Shown piece after piece: positions 30,624 to 39,842 of a DNA stretch of 64,000 nucleotides; the first letter of the stretch is position 1, and each line of letters starts with the position of its first letter. The DNA is taken from contig NZ_CP046212.1 of NCBI RefSeq assembly GCF_012570745.1, positions 126,118 to 190,117 of the forward strand. The letters run 5' to 3'. This DNA is from Enterobacteriaceae endosymbiont of Donacia dentata (GTDB lineage: Bacteria; Pseudomonadota; Gammaproteobacteria; Enterobacterales; Enterobacteriaceae). The position numbers were made by a program, and so were the translations under genes. Below the pieces are notes generated by a model. It did not search any database, had not been told where the DNA came from, and saw only the letters and a program-made list of their open reading frames with translations.

Positions 30624-31532
30624 ATGGTAATAGATTTACATCTTCTGCTTAAAGAAGAAATTATATATGAATTATTATCAATCCAGGATGTAGTACGTTG
30701 GATAACTAGTTGTTTTAATATGTCTAATTTATGGTATGGTCATGGTAATGATAATCCATGGGATGAGGCATTAAATTTAGTTTTATCTGTATTAAGCTTA
30801 CCTCCATATTTATGGGATAAAGTTTATACAGCTAAATTATCTTTTAAAGAACGTAAATTAATTTATAAATTAGTATTAAAACGTATTAAAAAAAAAATTC
30901 CTGTCGTATATTTAACAAAAAAAACTTGGTTTTGTGGACATGAATTATATATTGATAATAGAGTATTAATACCTAGATCTCCAATTTCTGAATTAATTAA
31001 TAATAAATTTAAATATATTATTCCTTCTTATAAAGAACCTAAATATATATTAGACTTATGTACTGGAAGTGGTTGCATTGCAATTGCTTGTGCGTATTTA
31101 TTTCCTAATTCACACATAGATGCTGTAGATATTTCTTTAGATGCAATTAATGTGACAGAATATAATATTCAATTACATGGATTAGAAAATAGAATAACTC
31201 CTATTTGTAGTAACTTATTTGAAAAATTAAAAAAATTAAATTATGATTTAATTATTACTAATCCTCCATACGTAGATAAAAAAGATATAAATTTTTTACC
31301 AAAAGAATATTCATATGAACCTAAAATTAGTTTAGTTTCAGATAATAATGGTACAGAAATTATTGAAAAAATAATATCTCAAGCATTTTCCTATCTCAAA
31401 AAAGATGGTATCTTAATTTGTGAAGTAGGTGATAAAATGATAAATATAATAGAAAAATATCCAGAAAAATGTTTTCAATGGTTAAAGATAAAAAATGGAG
31501 GTATAGGTATATTTAAAATGCAAAATATTTAA
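30624..31532 (+). CDS. prmB: 50S ribosomal protein L3 N5-glutamine methyltransferase PrmB
   Basis: PrmB methylates a glutamine in ribosomal protein L3 using S-adenosylmethionine and aids 50S assembly. It has the SAM-binding motif LDLCTGSGCIAIACAYLFP near residue 140 and the catalytic NPPYVD motif near residue 213, which is typical of glutamine methyltransferases. The N terminus (LLSIQDVVRWITSCFN, YGHGNDNPWDEA) is specific to PrmB rather than to the release-factor enzyme PrmC. Length is 302 residues (E. coli 310). It lies 46 bases upstream of aroC, the same order as in E. coli. Confidence 0.95.
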   Translation: MVIDLHLLLKEEIIYELLSIQDVVRWITSCFNMSNLWYGHGNDNPWDEALNLVLSVLSLPPYLWDKVYTAKLSFKERKLIYKLVLKRIKKKIPVVYLTKKTWFCGHELYIDNRVLIPRSPISELINNKFKYIIPSYKEPKYILDLCTGSGCIAIACAYLFPNSHIDAVDISLDAINVTEYNIQLHGLENRITPICSNLFEKLKKLNYDLIITNPPYVDKKDINFLPKEYSYEPKISLVSDNNGTEIIEKIISQAFSYLKKDGILICEVGDKMINIIEKYPEKCFQWLKIKNGGIGIFKMQNI

Positions 31533-31578
31533 TATATACATATTTTATATAATTTAAAAAATTATGGAGTATTTTATT

Positions 31579-32652
31579 ATGGCAGGAAATAGTATTGGAA
31601 AATTATTTAAAGTTACAACTTTTGGTGAATCTCATGGTAAAACTTTAGGATGTATAATAGATGGAGTTCCTCCTAAAATACCTTTAAAACCAAATGATTT
31701 ACAAAAAGATTTAGATAGACGTAAACCAGGATCATCTAAATATACTTCTCCAAGAAAAGAAATAGATAAAATAGAAATTTTATCAGGAGTATTTAATGGT
31801 TTAACAACAGGAACTAGTATTGGTCTACAAATTAACAATATGGATGTTAGATCTAAAGACTATAATAATATAAAAAATATTTTTCGTCCTGGACATGCTG
31901 ATTATACTTATGAAAAAAAATATGGGATCAGAGATTATAGAGGTGGGGGTCGTTCATCAGCTAGAGAAACAACTATGCGTGTTGCTGCAGGAGCTATCGC
32001 TAAAAAATATTTATTAATGAAATTTAATTTAAAAATTCAAGGATATTTATCTCAAATAGGTAATATAATCTGTAATTTTGATAATTGGGATGAAGTAAAT
32101 AAAAATCCTTTTTTCTGTCCTAATCAATATCAAATAAAATCTTTACAAGATTTAATAAATAATTTAAAAAAAAATGGTGACTCTATAGGAGCAAAAATTA
32201 CAATAATTGTAAAAAATGTACCGATAGGATTAGGAGAACCAGTATTCGATAAATTAGATGCAGAAATAGCTCATGCTATAATGAGTATCAATGCTGTTAA
32301 AGGAATAGAAATAGGTGATGGTTTTAATTCTATTAATAAATTAGGAAGTAAATATAGAGATGAAATAAGATTGGATGGATTTCAAAGTAATAATTCAGGA
32401 GGAATATTAGGGGGAATTAGCACAGGTCAAAATATTATTATACATTTTGTAGTAAAACCTACTTCTAGTATTTCTATACCAGGAAAAACAATTAATTTAT
32501 TAGGTAAAGAAACAGTTTGTGTTACACAAGGACGTCATGATCCTTGTGTAGGAATTAGAGCTGTTCCTATAGGAGAGGCAATGGTTGCTATAATTTTAAT
32601 GGATCATTTTTTGCGTTATCGTGCTCAATGTATTGATAATATACTAAAATAA
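31579..32652 (+). CDS. aroC: Chorismate synthase
   Basis: AroC is the last enzyme of the shikimate pathway, turning EPSP into chorismate with reduced FMN. The family signatures [53 protein letters not shown] and [17 protein letters not shown] are all intact. I chose the ATG at 31579, which gives MAGNSIG as in E. coli and 357 residues, with a GGAG site at 31566-31569; an upstream in-frame ATG at 31564 lacks homology. Keeping chorismate synthesis is common in symbionts that feed aromatic amino acids to insects, but no other aro gene lies here. Confidence 0.97.
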   Translation: MAGNSIGKLFKVTTFGESHGKTLGCIIDGVPPKIPLKPNDLQKDLDRRKPGSSKYTSPRKEIDKIEILSGVFNGLTTGTSIGLQINNMDVRSKDYNNIKNIFRPGHADYTYEKKYGIRDYRGGGRSSARETTMRVAAGAIAKKYLLMKFNLKIQGYLSQIGNIICNFDNWDEVNKNPFFCPNQYQIKSLQDLINNLKKNGDSIGAKITIIVKNVPIGLGEPVFDKLDAEIAHAIMSINAVKGIEIGDGFNSINKLGSKYRDEIRLDGFQSNNSGGILGGISTGQNIIIHFVVKPTSSISIPGKTINLLGKETVCVTQGRHDPCVGIRAVPIGEAMVAIILMDHFLRYRAQCIDNILK

Positions 32653-32655
32653 AAA

Positions 32656-33261
32656 TTAATATAATTCATTAATATTATTAGATAAATAATTTATAATTCC
32701 TTTAGAAGTAGGATTTATACTTTTTTTACCTTTTTCCCATTGTGCAGGACAAACATCACCATATTTTTCATTATGTTCTACAGCATCAATCATTCTAATA
32801 ACTTCATTTATATTTCTACCAAATGGTAAATCATTTATTAATTGATGTCTTATTATTCCTTTTGTATCTATTAAAAATAGAGCTCTTAATGCTATACCTA
32901 ATTCAGGATGTTCAATTCCATAAGATTTTTGTATATTTTTTTTAATATCAGATATCATTATAAATTTAATATTTCCAATACCACCTTGATTAATTGGAGT
33001 ATTTCTCCAAGCATAATGTACAAATTGGGAATCACATGATATACCTAATATCTTTACATTTCTTTTTTTAAAATGATTATAGTATTTATTAAATGTTATA
33101 ATTTCCGTAGGACAAACAAATGTGAAATCTAAAGGCCAAAAAAATATAACAGTTATTGTATTTTTTGAATATTTATATAAATTAAAATTATCAATTATTG
33201 AACCATCAGGAAGTACAGCAGGTGCATAAAAATCAGGAGCTTTTTTAGTAACTAATATCAT
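32656..33261 (-). CDS. tsaA: Typical 2-Cys peroxiredoxin (AhpC/TSA family)
   Basis: This thiol peroxidase removes hydrogen peroxide and organic peroxides. The peroxidatic cysteine is C50 in DFTFVCPTE, and the resolving cysteine lies in GDVCPAQW near residue 172, the pattern of a typical dimeric 2-Cys (Prx1) enzyme. The IRHQLINDLPFGRNI segment resembles the Prx1-type protein of Buchnera and related symbionts more than E. coli AhpC. No ahpF-type reductase is adjacent, so thioredoxin may be the reductant (inference). Length is 201 residues. It is convergent with aroC, 3 bases apart. The gene symbol is less certain than the function. Confidence 0.93.
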   Translation of the reverse strand: MILVTKKAPDFYAPAVLPDGSIIDNFNLYKYSKNTITVIFFWPLDFTFVCPTEIITFNKYYNHFKKRNVKILGISCDSQFVHYAWRNTPINQGGIGNIKFIMISDIKKNIQKSYGIEHPELGIALRALFLIDTKGIIRHQLINDLPFGRNINEVIRMIDAVEHNEKYGDVCPAQWEKGKKSINPTSKGIINYLSNNINELY

Positions 33262-33905
33262 ATTTTCCTCTTAATTAAATTATAATTTAACTTGATTATA
33301 TATATTATTTAATATATATAATTTTATTATAATAAATAAAAAATAAAATAATTTTCATTATTAATTTTTTTTAAAATATAAATTAAAAAACAAATTATTT
33401 CATAAATTTTAAAAAATAATTATTTTAATAATAAGTTATATTAATAGTATTATATTTTTAAAATTTTATAATAATAAAAATAAATATTAAGAATATTATT
33501 CTTATTTAATTAAAAAATAAGTATATTAATATACTATATAATTTATCTTTTTTTATATTATTTATGATAATATTTAATTATAATTATTTATTATAATTTT
33601 TTTAATTTTTTAATAAAAATTGATTCTTTTATATTATTATATAATGTATATTAATACGAAAAAATAATCTAAAAAATATTTTAATAAATAAAAAACTTTA
33701 TTTTAAATAAATATTTATTTTTTATAAAAATATTATTAATAAATAATATTATTTTTAATTTTTTAAATTCTAAATTCTAAATTTTACATATAAAAATATT
33801 TAATTTAAATTAAAAATATATTTTAATTATTTTTTAATTATTTTTAATAAAATTATTTATATTTAAATATATAAAATAAGAATAAACAAAAATATAAATT
33901 AATAT
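33262..33905. other. Long gene-free, extremely AT-rich stretch
   Basis: 644 bases between the end of rsmC and the start of the peroxiredoxin gene, both on the minus strand. No frame stays open usefully and no tRNA-like or GC-rich island is visible. Minor structure: a perfect 16-base palindrome AGTATATTAATATACT at 33520-33535, a 7-base hairpin TAAGAAT/ATTCTTA at 33488-33504, and two copies of TAAATTC near 33767-33780. The peroxiredoxin promoter must lie near the left part. A fully decayed gene is the likeliest origin. Confidence 0.75.
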
Positions 33906-34955
33906 TTAATTATTTATATTTTTTATACTATAAACAGAAAAATTTTTATTTTTAGATAAAATATTAAATTTAAGTAAAAATTTATTAAAAATTTTTGAAC
34001 ATGATACAAAATTATTAATTACAAATAATAATTTTCCATTATATTTTGTTTTATTTTTAAATTTATTAATCATTTGATAAATAAACTTTAACGAATAATA
34101 TAAATCATCATGAATAGGAGGATTAGATATAATAAAATCAAATTTTTGATTTACTTTAGAATAAACATTACTTGGAAATACATTATTATTTTCTAAAAAA
34201 TTTTTATTTAATGTTTTTTTAGTTGAAATAATTGCTTTTATATCAATATCAGTTGAATATAACAAAAATTTTTTTCTATGTTTTTTTATATTATTACTTA
34301 ATATAGTAGAAATAATTCCAGAACCACATCCTAAATCTAATACTTTTCCTTTAATATTTAAATTATTAAAAATAGTAGAAATTAAAAATTTACTACCATG
34401 ATCAAATTTATTACCTCCAAATACACCAGGTAAATTATATATTTTAAAATTTTTATAGTAATAATGATTCCAATAATCATTTATATGAAATGATATTTTC
34501 TTTTTAAGAATTGCATAAAATATAATATGTTTTCTTATACTAATAATTTTTTCAAAATAAATCATTTCTAATTCTTTAATATTTTTAATATTTTTTATAC
34601 CACTCTTATTTGCTCCTATAACATAAATTTCACTTTTAAAAGTAAATAATGATAATATATTTTTTAATATAAAAATAGATTCTTTTTTATTTTTTAACCA
34701 AAAAAATATAAGAACATTAAAATTATATTTTTTATATATATTTTCATTCATGATTCCGTAATAAATATTACGATTTACTATTTTTTTTAACCATATATAA
34801 TAATCATATTTATGAGTATTTATAAAACTTACTAGAGTATCTAAATAAATTGGCATCTTATCTCTCATATTTCCTGCAAAAAGTACTTTATGATTGATGA
34901 ATTTATTTTTAAATAAACGTAAAAAATATTGATTTATTGGTAATAATATATTCAT
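33906..34955 (-). CDS. rsmC: 16S rRNA (guanine-1207-N2)-methyltransferase RsmC
   Basis: RsmC methylates G1207 of 16S rRNA in the small subunit. The protein has the two-domain layout of the family: a diverged N-terminal half without catalytic motifs and a C-terminal Rossmann methyltransferase. In the latter, VLDLGCGSGIIS near residue 206 binds SAM and ISNPPIHD near residue 277 is the catalytic NPP motif (E. coli NPPFHDG). The GVFGGNKFDHGSKFL segment before the Rossmann domain also matches RsmC. Length is 349 residues (E. coli 343). It starts 2 bases after the apaH stop on the same strand, so it is probably in the rsmA-apaG-apaH transcript, although in E. coli it is located elsewhere. Confidence 0.9.
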   Translation of the reverse strand: MNILLPINQYFLRLFKNKFINHKVLFAGNMRDKMPIYLDTLVSFINTHKYDYYIWLKKIVNRNIYYGIMNENIYKKYNFNVLIFFWLKNKKESIFILKNILSLFTFKSEIYVIGANKSGIKNIKNIKELEMIYFEKIISIRKHIIFYAILKKKISFHINDYWNHYYYKNFKIYNLPGVFGGNKFDHGSKFLISTIFNNLNIKGKVLDLGCGSGIISTILSNNIKKHRKKFLLYSTDIDIKAIISTKKTLNKNFLENNNVFPSNVYSKVNQKFDFIISNPPIHDDLYYSLKFIYQMINKFKNKTKYNGKLLFVINNFVSCSKIFNKFLLKFNILSKNKNFSVYSIKNINN

Positions 34956-34957
34956 TT

Positions 34958-35791
34958 TTAAATTCTACAAATTTCACTAAAAAATTTTTTTTTTTCCCAT
35001 GAAAAAATTGTTAATTTTTTACCCCAACAACAACCAGTATCTAATCCTATAATATTATTAGGTGTATATTTTCCTCCTTGTAAATCAGACCAATGACCAA
35101 AAAATATTGTATATTTTTTATATAAAATATTAGGTATCGAAAACCAAGGTTTTAACACTGTAGAAGAAATATTATCAGGAGCTTTTTTAGTAAACATTTC
35201 TAAAGTTCCATTTGGATAACAATATCTCATTTTTGTTAGTGAATTAACAATAAAATTAAAACGTTCAAATCCTATTAAAGTATTTTGTTTCCAATCATTA
35301 ACTTGGTAATCTTCATTACTTATGTAATCAATGAATATTTTATTATTTTTACCAGAAATAATATTTTCTGCTTCATAAGAAAAAGATAATATTTCTTTTA
35401 TATTATTCCATTGTGGTGTAATACCAGCATGAGACATTAAGATTTTTTTATTTTTATCATATTGTACTAATGGTTGGTATTTTAGCCAAGTATTTATAAT
35501 AAATACTATTTTTTTATTTTCTAATAATTGTAAAATTTTTGGATCATTAACATTATTATAATAACCTAATACTAATGATATTAAATATAAATCATGATTT
35601 CCTAAAACTAATTTTACAGAATTTTTAATAGAATATAAATAACATAATACTTTTATAGAATCTGGTCCTCTTGCAATAAGATCTCCTGTAATCCATAATT
35701 GATCTTTTTTGTAATTAAAATTAATTTTTTTTAATAAGGAGATAAGTTCATTATAATAACCATGAATATCTCCAATAAGATAAGTAGTCAT
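34958..35791 (-). CDS. apaH: Diadenosine tetraphosphatase ApaH
   Basis: ApaH splits Ap4A symmetrically into two ADP and also acts on Np4-capped RNA ends. It is a metallophosphatase with the motifs GDIHGYYNEL near the start, GDLIARGP and GNHDLYL, plus the C-terminal GHWSDLQGG and LDTGCCWG segments typical of ApaH. I chose the ATG at 35791, which gives MTTYLIGDIHG as in E. coli and 277 residues. An upstream TTG at 35806 would overlap the apaG stop and add five residues without homology. The apaG-apaH order follows E. coli. Confidence 0.95.
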   Translation of the reverse strand: MTTYLIGDIHGYYNELISLLKKINFNYKKDQLWITGDLIARGPDSIKVLCYLYSIKNSVKLVLGNHDLYLISLVLGYYNNVNDPKILQLLENKKIVFIINTWLKYQPLVQYDKNKKILMSHAGITPQWNNIKEILSFSYEAENIISGKNNKIFIDYISNEDYQVNDWKQNTLIGFERFNFIVNSLTKMRYCYPNGTLEMFTKKAPDNISSTVLKPWFSIPNILYKKYTIFFGHWSDLQGGKYTPNNIIGLDTGCCWGKKLTIFSWEKKKFFSEICRI

Positions 35792-35802
35792 TTTTATATA
35801 TG

Positions 35803-36183
35803 TCAATGAATATAAGTTTTAATTGCTAAACGAAAAATTGGAATATCTACATGATAAACATTATTTTTTTCATCTATCATGATATAGTGTCCCTGCATTA
35901 TTCCAATAGGAGTTTCTAAAATTGCTCCACTAGTATAATGAAAATCATTTCCTGGTCTAATATATGGTTTTTTACCTATCACTCCTTCACCATATATTTG
36001 AGTTTTTTGACCATTACCATTAGTAATGGTCCAATAACGACTGATTAATTGTAATATTTTTTTACCTACATTATGTATGGTAATTGTATAAACAAAAACA
36101 TAACGATTAATCGTAGGTATTGATTGTGATTCTATATAAATACTATGTGATCTTATATAAACTTGAGATAATAATGATTTCAT
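35803..36183 (-). CDS. apaG: ApaG domain protein
   Basis: ApaG is a small fibronectin-III-like beta-sandwich protein of poorly defined biochemical role, conserved beside rsmA and apaH. The 126-residue protein matches E. coli ApaG (125 residues), with YVFVYTITIHNVG, LISRYWTITNGNG, GEGVIGKKPYIRPG, FHYTSGAILETPIG and MQGHY motifs. It lies between rsmA, 4 bases upstream, and apaH, just downstream, so it is part of a tight operon. Confidence 0.95.
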   Translation of the reverse strand: MKSLLSQVYIRSHSIYIESQSIPTINRYVFVYTITIHNVGKKILQLISRYWTITNGNGQKTQIYGEGVIGKKPYIRPGNDFHYTSGAILETPIGIMQGHYIMIDEKNNVYHVDIPIFRLAIKTYIH

Positions 36184-36187
36184 AAGT

Positions 36188-36988
36188 TTATAACCTTTTA
36201 TTTTTTAATTCTAACCAACGAGCTAATTGACAATATTCTGATATTGAAACATTTTCAGCACGAATTTTATGATCAATACCTAAAAAATCTAATTCTTCTA
36301 TAGAAAATAAATTTAATAAACTATTATGTAACATTTTTCTTCTCATACTAAAAGTTTGTTTAATAATTTTCTTCAAAAAAAAAATATTATTTAAATTATA
36401 AGGATTATTATTATACGGTCTCATATAAATCATATTAGAAATTACTTTAGGTTTTGGAAAAAAAGAACTTGGTTTAATTTCTATTAAAGATTTTATTTTG
36501 AAAAATAATTGCATTATTATACTTAAACGACCATAATTTTTGTCTCCAGGTTGAGCAGTCAAACAATCTACTACTTCTTTTTGCATTATAAAATTCATAT
36601 CTTTAATATTATTTAAATATTTTAATAAATAAAATATTATTGCAGTAGAAATATTATACGGTAAACTTCCAAATATACGTATTCTTTTTTTTAATTTTTT
36701 TATTAAATTAAAAAAATTAAAATTTAAAACATCACTTAATATAAAATTTACATTTGAATTTATTAAAATTTTATTTTTTTTTAAAATATTAATTAAATTT
36801 TTATCAATTTCAATAACTGAAAGATTTTTATTATAATTAACTATAGGAAGAGTTAAAGAACCTAATCCTGGACCTATTTCTACCATATTATGGTAATATT
36901 TAGGATTTATTAAAAAAATTATCTTTTTAATAATATTTTTATTAATTAATATATGTTGTCCATAATTCTTCTTAAGAAAAATTTTCAT
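36188..36988 (-). CDS. rsmA: 16S rRNA (A1518/A1519-N6)-dimethyltransferase RsmA (KsgA)
   Basis: RsmA dimethylates two adjacent adenines in the 3' terminal hairpin of 16S rRNA late in 30S assembly. It has YGQHILINKNI at the N terminus, the SAM motif VEIGPGLGSLTLP near residue 40, and a C-terminal domain with FSMRRKMLHNSL and RAENVSISEYCQLARW. The catalytic NLPY motif reads SLPY, with Ser108 encoded by AGT; Ser is tolerated at this position in some N6-adenine methyltransferases. Length is 266 residues (E. coli 273). In E. coli pdxA lies between surA and rsmA; it is missing here, with only 87 bases left. Confidence 0.95.
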   Translation of the reverse strand: MKIFLKKNYGQHILINKNIIKKIIFLINPKYYHNMVEIGPGLGSLTLPIVNYNKNLSVIEIDKNLINILKKNKILINSNVNFILSDVLNFNFFNLIKKLKKRIRIFGSLPYNISTAIIFYLLKYLNNIKDMNFIMQKEVVDCLTAQPGDKNYGRLSIIMQLFFKIKSLIEIKPSSFFPKPKVISNMIYMRPYNNNPYNLNNIFFLKKIIKQTFSMRRKMLHNSLLNLFSIEELDFLGIDHKIRAENVSISEYCQLARWLELKNKRL

Positions 36989-37075
36989 AATATTATTTTT
37001 TATATATAAAAAAATTATCTATTTTAAAAAAATTTATATATTTATATTTTATAAAAATAAAATTTTATTATATCA

Positions 37076-38374
37076 TTACATTAAATTTTTAATATATATT
37101 GTTTTAGCATATTCATAAATAAAAAAATTAGATTCTTTTTCAAAATTTTGTTTAAAAATAATATCATAAGCTTGTTTTTGAAAAAAATCTTTTGTTTTTA
37201 GATTATTTTTTTCTTTTAATAATTGAATTATATAATATCCATTAGGTTCTTTAATTAATAAACTAAATTGGTTTATTTTTAATTTTTTTATAATTTTTTG
37301 AAATTTTATAGAAAAAGAATTAAATGGTACCCAACTAATATAATCTTTAAATTTAATTATTTTTTTATTACTTAAAAATAATTGCATTGCTTCTTTAAAA
37401 GTAATTTTTTTTTTAAAAAGATTAAAATAAATATAATTTATTTTTTTTTGGGTATTTTTTTTATTAAAATTATGTTTATCTATATATATTAGATGTAATA
37501 AAACTTTTTTATTATCTATGTTATCTATTAATACCATATCATTTATTTTTAAAAGAAAAATTTTAGAATATAAATATATTGGACCTATAATATCTCCTTT
37601 TTTTGATTTGTCTACATAATTAACTAAAATTGATGGTAATTTATCTTCTGTTCCTTTTAAGGTTGTTTTTTGTATTTTGGAATTTTCAATAAATATATTA
37701 CTATTAATATTTTTTATATGATTATTTAATTTATTATTTTTTAATATATTTAATAATTTAGAAATTAATGATAATTTATGATTAAAATCATTTTTTAATA
37801 ATGATTTTGATTTATTAACTGTTAAATAAAATAAAGTAATATTATATTTTTTATGATATTTATATTTTAAATATAACTGATTTGTTAAAGAATCAATTTC
37901 TTCATCACAAATATTAATATTATTTTTTATTAATATACTTTTAAAAATATAAATCAAGAGATTTTTTCTCATAATATTATGATATAATTCATAATTAATA
38001 TTATTTTTTATTAATCTTTCTTTTAAAAAATTTTCATTAACATTATTTTGTTTATACATTTCTGAAATAAGATAATTTAATTTTTTTTTAGAAATATAAA
38101 AATTACTATTTTTTATAATTTGTAAAAAAAGATTATTTTTTATTAAATCTTCAAGATTATTAAAATCTAATATTGAATTTAATAATTCATTTTCATTATT
38201 ATGAAAATAATTAGATATATTTAAAATATCATTAATTTCGTTTTTAAGAATTATTTTATTATTTATAATAAATCCAATACCATTAATATTTTCTATTGGC
38301 GTAGATATACATTTAGAAATATTAAATATACAATATATTATTGTTATAATAAATATTATTTTTCTAATTATCAT
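37076..38374 (-). CDS. surA: Periplasmic chaperone/peptidyl-prolyl isomerase SurA
   Basis: SurA escorts outer-membrane beta-barrel proteins across the periplasm to the BAM complex. The assignment rests on position (djlA-[lptD]-surA-[pdxA]-rsmA in E. coli), length (432 residues against 428), an N-terminal signal peptide (residues 1-22) and a recognisable SurA_N domain beginning INGIGFIINNKIILKNEI. Two parvulin-like regions follow, including TEDKLPSILVNYVDKSKKGDIIGPI near residue 245. The sequence is heavily diverged and Lys/Asn-rich, so isomerase activity cannot be judged. The likely client here is OmpA. Its usual major client LptD is not encoded beside it. Confidence 0.82.
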   Translation of the reverse strand: MIIRKIIFIITIIYCIFNISKCISTPIENINGIGFIINNKIILKNEINDILNISNYFHNNENELLNSILDFNNLEDLIKNNLFLQIIKNSNFYISKKKLNYLISEMYKQNNVNENFLKERLIKNNINYELYHNIMRKNLLIYIFKSILIKNNINICDEEIDSLTNQLYLKYKYHKKYNITLFYLTVNKSKSLLKNDFNHKLSLISKLLNILKNNKLNNHIKNINSNIFIENSKIQKTTLKGTEDKLPSILVNYVDKSKKGDIIGPIYLYSKIFLLKINDMVLIDNIDNKKVLLHLIYIDKHNFNKKNTQKKINYIYFNLFKKKITFKEAMQLFLSNKKIIKFKDYISWVPFNSFSIKFQKIIKKLKINQFSLLIKEPNGYYIIQLLKEKNNLKTKDFFQKQAYDIIFKQNFEKESNFFIYEYAKTIYIKNLM

Positions 38375-38534
38375 TTTTTATCCTAGAAAAAATTATATTT
38401 TATATAATATATAATAATTTTATTTCTAATTTATTCAATATTTATTACATTCAATAATGTTAATTTTTAGATATTTATAAATTAATAATTTAATTATAAT
38501 AAATTATAGTTCTAATATATTTATTGAGGGTTAT

Positions 38535-39407
38535 ATGTTTTTTTTACTACAATTATTATTATTTTTAATAAGTTTTATAATTAATTATAATATTAGTTAT
38601 AGTTTTATTAATATAATAATAATTATATTAATTAGTTTTTTAATTAATAAAATATATCAATTTTATTATAAAAATAATTATAGTGTAAGTAATATAAAAA
38701 AATCATTTATTCAAATTACTTTTGAAGTAATGGGATATATAAGTAAATCAAAAGGTTTTGTTAGTAATAATGATATAATGATAGCAACAAAATTAATAAA
38801 AAAAATGAAATTAAATAGTAAATATATTATTTTTGCTCATAAATCATTTACAAATGGAAAAAATAAAAATTATCCTTTAATTTATAAATTACATAATTTA
38901 AATTATTTAATTTATAAAGATACAAATTTAATAAATAAATTTTTAGAAATTCAACTTGAATTATCTTTTATAAATAAGTCTTTAAATCCCAAAACTAGAA
39001 AAATATTATTTATTATATTTCAAGAATTAAAAATATCTCTATATCAAGTTTTGATAATAATTAATAAATTAAAATATAAAAATAAAGATATTAATGAAAA
39101 AGATTTATTTTTTTATAAAAACGATAATCAATTTAAAAAACAAACAGAAAATAATAATTTTAATTATGATAATTATCAAAATATAAATTATAATGAATTT
39201 GATTTAAATCAAGCATATAAGTTATTAGGAGTTAAACCTGAAGATAATCTTTTAACTATTAAAAGAGCATATCATAAATTAATTAGTAAATATCATCCAG
39301 ATAAATTAATTTCTAAAGGTTATACATCTAAACAATTAGAAATAGCTAAAATTAAAACTCAAAATATACATAAAGCATATAATATAATTAAAAAAAATAT
39401 TATATAA
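38535..39407 (+). CDS. djlA: Membrane-anchored J-domain co-chaperone DjlA
   Basis: DjlA is an inner-membrane DnaK co-chaperone with its J domain in the cytoplasm. The N terminus (residues 1-45) is strongly hydrophobic. The middle, containing FEVMGYISKSKGFVS, is the TerB-like domain, and the last 65 residues are a J domain (AYKLLGVKPEDN, KLISKYHPDKL) with the essential HPD intact. Length is 290 residues (E. coli 271). It is divergent from surA across 160 bases. In E. coli lptD lies between djlA and surA and is absent here. The partner DnaK is encoded at 21-23 kb. Confidence 0.9.
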   Translation: MFFLLQLLLFLISFIINYNISYSFINIIIIILISFLINKIYQFYYKNNYSVSNIKKSFIQITFEVMGYISKSKGFVSNNDIMIATKLIKKMKLNSKYIIFAHKSFTNGKNKNYPLIYKLHNLNYLIYKDTNLINKFLEIQLELSFINKSLNPKTRKILFIIFQELKISLYQVLIIINKLKYKNKDINEKDLFFYKNDNQFKKQTENNNFNYDNYQNINYNEFDLNQAYKLLGVKPEDNLLTIKRAYHKLISKYHPDKLISKGYTSKQLEIAKIKTQNIHKAYNIIKKNII

Positions 39408-39411
39408 TAAT

Positions 39412-39807
39412 TTATATTTTTTCAATAATAACTATTGCACAAGTATAATTAATTTCATCTGATATAGAAATATGAATATAATAGTTATTAGTTATATTTT
39501 TTATTATTTTTAATGCTTTACTATAAAATTTTAATCTTGGTTTTCCTGTTTTATAATGTAAAAGTTCTATTTGATTAAAAAATATTCCATTAGTAAAACC
39601 AGTATTAAGAGCTTTTACTGCTGCTTCTTTCACAGAAAAATATTTTGCTAAAACTTTTATTTTTTTATCTTTATTTTTATTTTTTTTATAAATAGATAAT
39701 TCATATCTAGTTAATATTTTATATACAAAACGTTTTTTAAAATGTTGAAATATATTTTTAATTCTATTAATTTCTACTAAATCTATACCAATACCAATAA
39801 TTTTCAT
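39412..39807 (-). CDS. acpS: Holo-[acyl-carrier-protein] synthase
   Basis: AcpS transfers 4'-phosphopantetheine from coenzyme A to acyl carrier protein, activating it for fatty-acid synthesis. The metal-binding Asp lies in GIGIDLVEI at the start and the Glu in YFSVKEAAVKA near residue 50. I chose the ATG at 39807, giving MKIIGIGIDLVEI and 131 residues (E. coli 126). An upstream in-frame TTG at 39831 has no homology. It follows era by 35 bases; in E. coli recO and pdxJ lie between era and acpS, and both are missing. Confidence 0.94.
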   Translation of the reverse strand: MKIIGIGIDLVEINRIKNIFQHFKKRFVYKILTRYELSIYKKNKNKDKKIKVLAKYFSVKEAAVKALNTGFTNGIFFNQIELLHYKTGKPRLKFYSKALKIIKNITNNYYIHISISDEINYTCAIVIIEKI

Positions 39808-39842
39808 ATAATTGTTCTTTATTTTAATCAATTTTTTATAAA

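Noticed and set aside
31632-31838. Minus-strand open frame of 68 codons inside aroC
   Set aside because: Antisense to highly conserved chorismate synthase motifs; no start signal.
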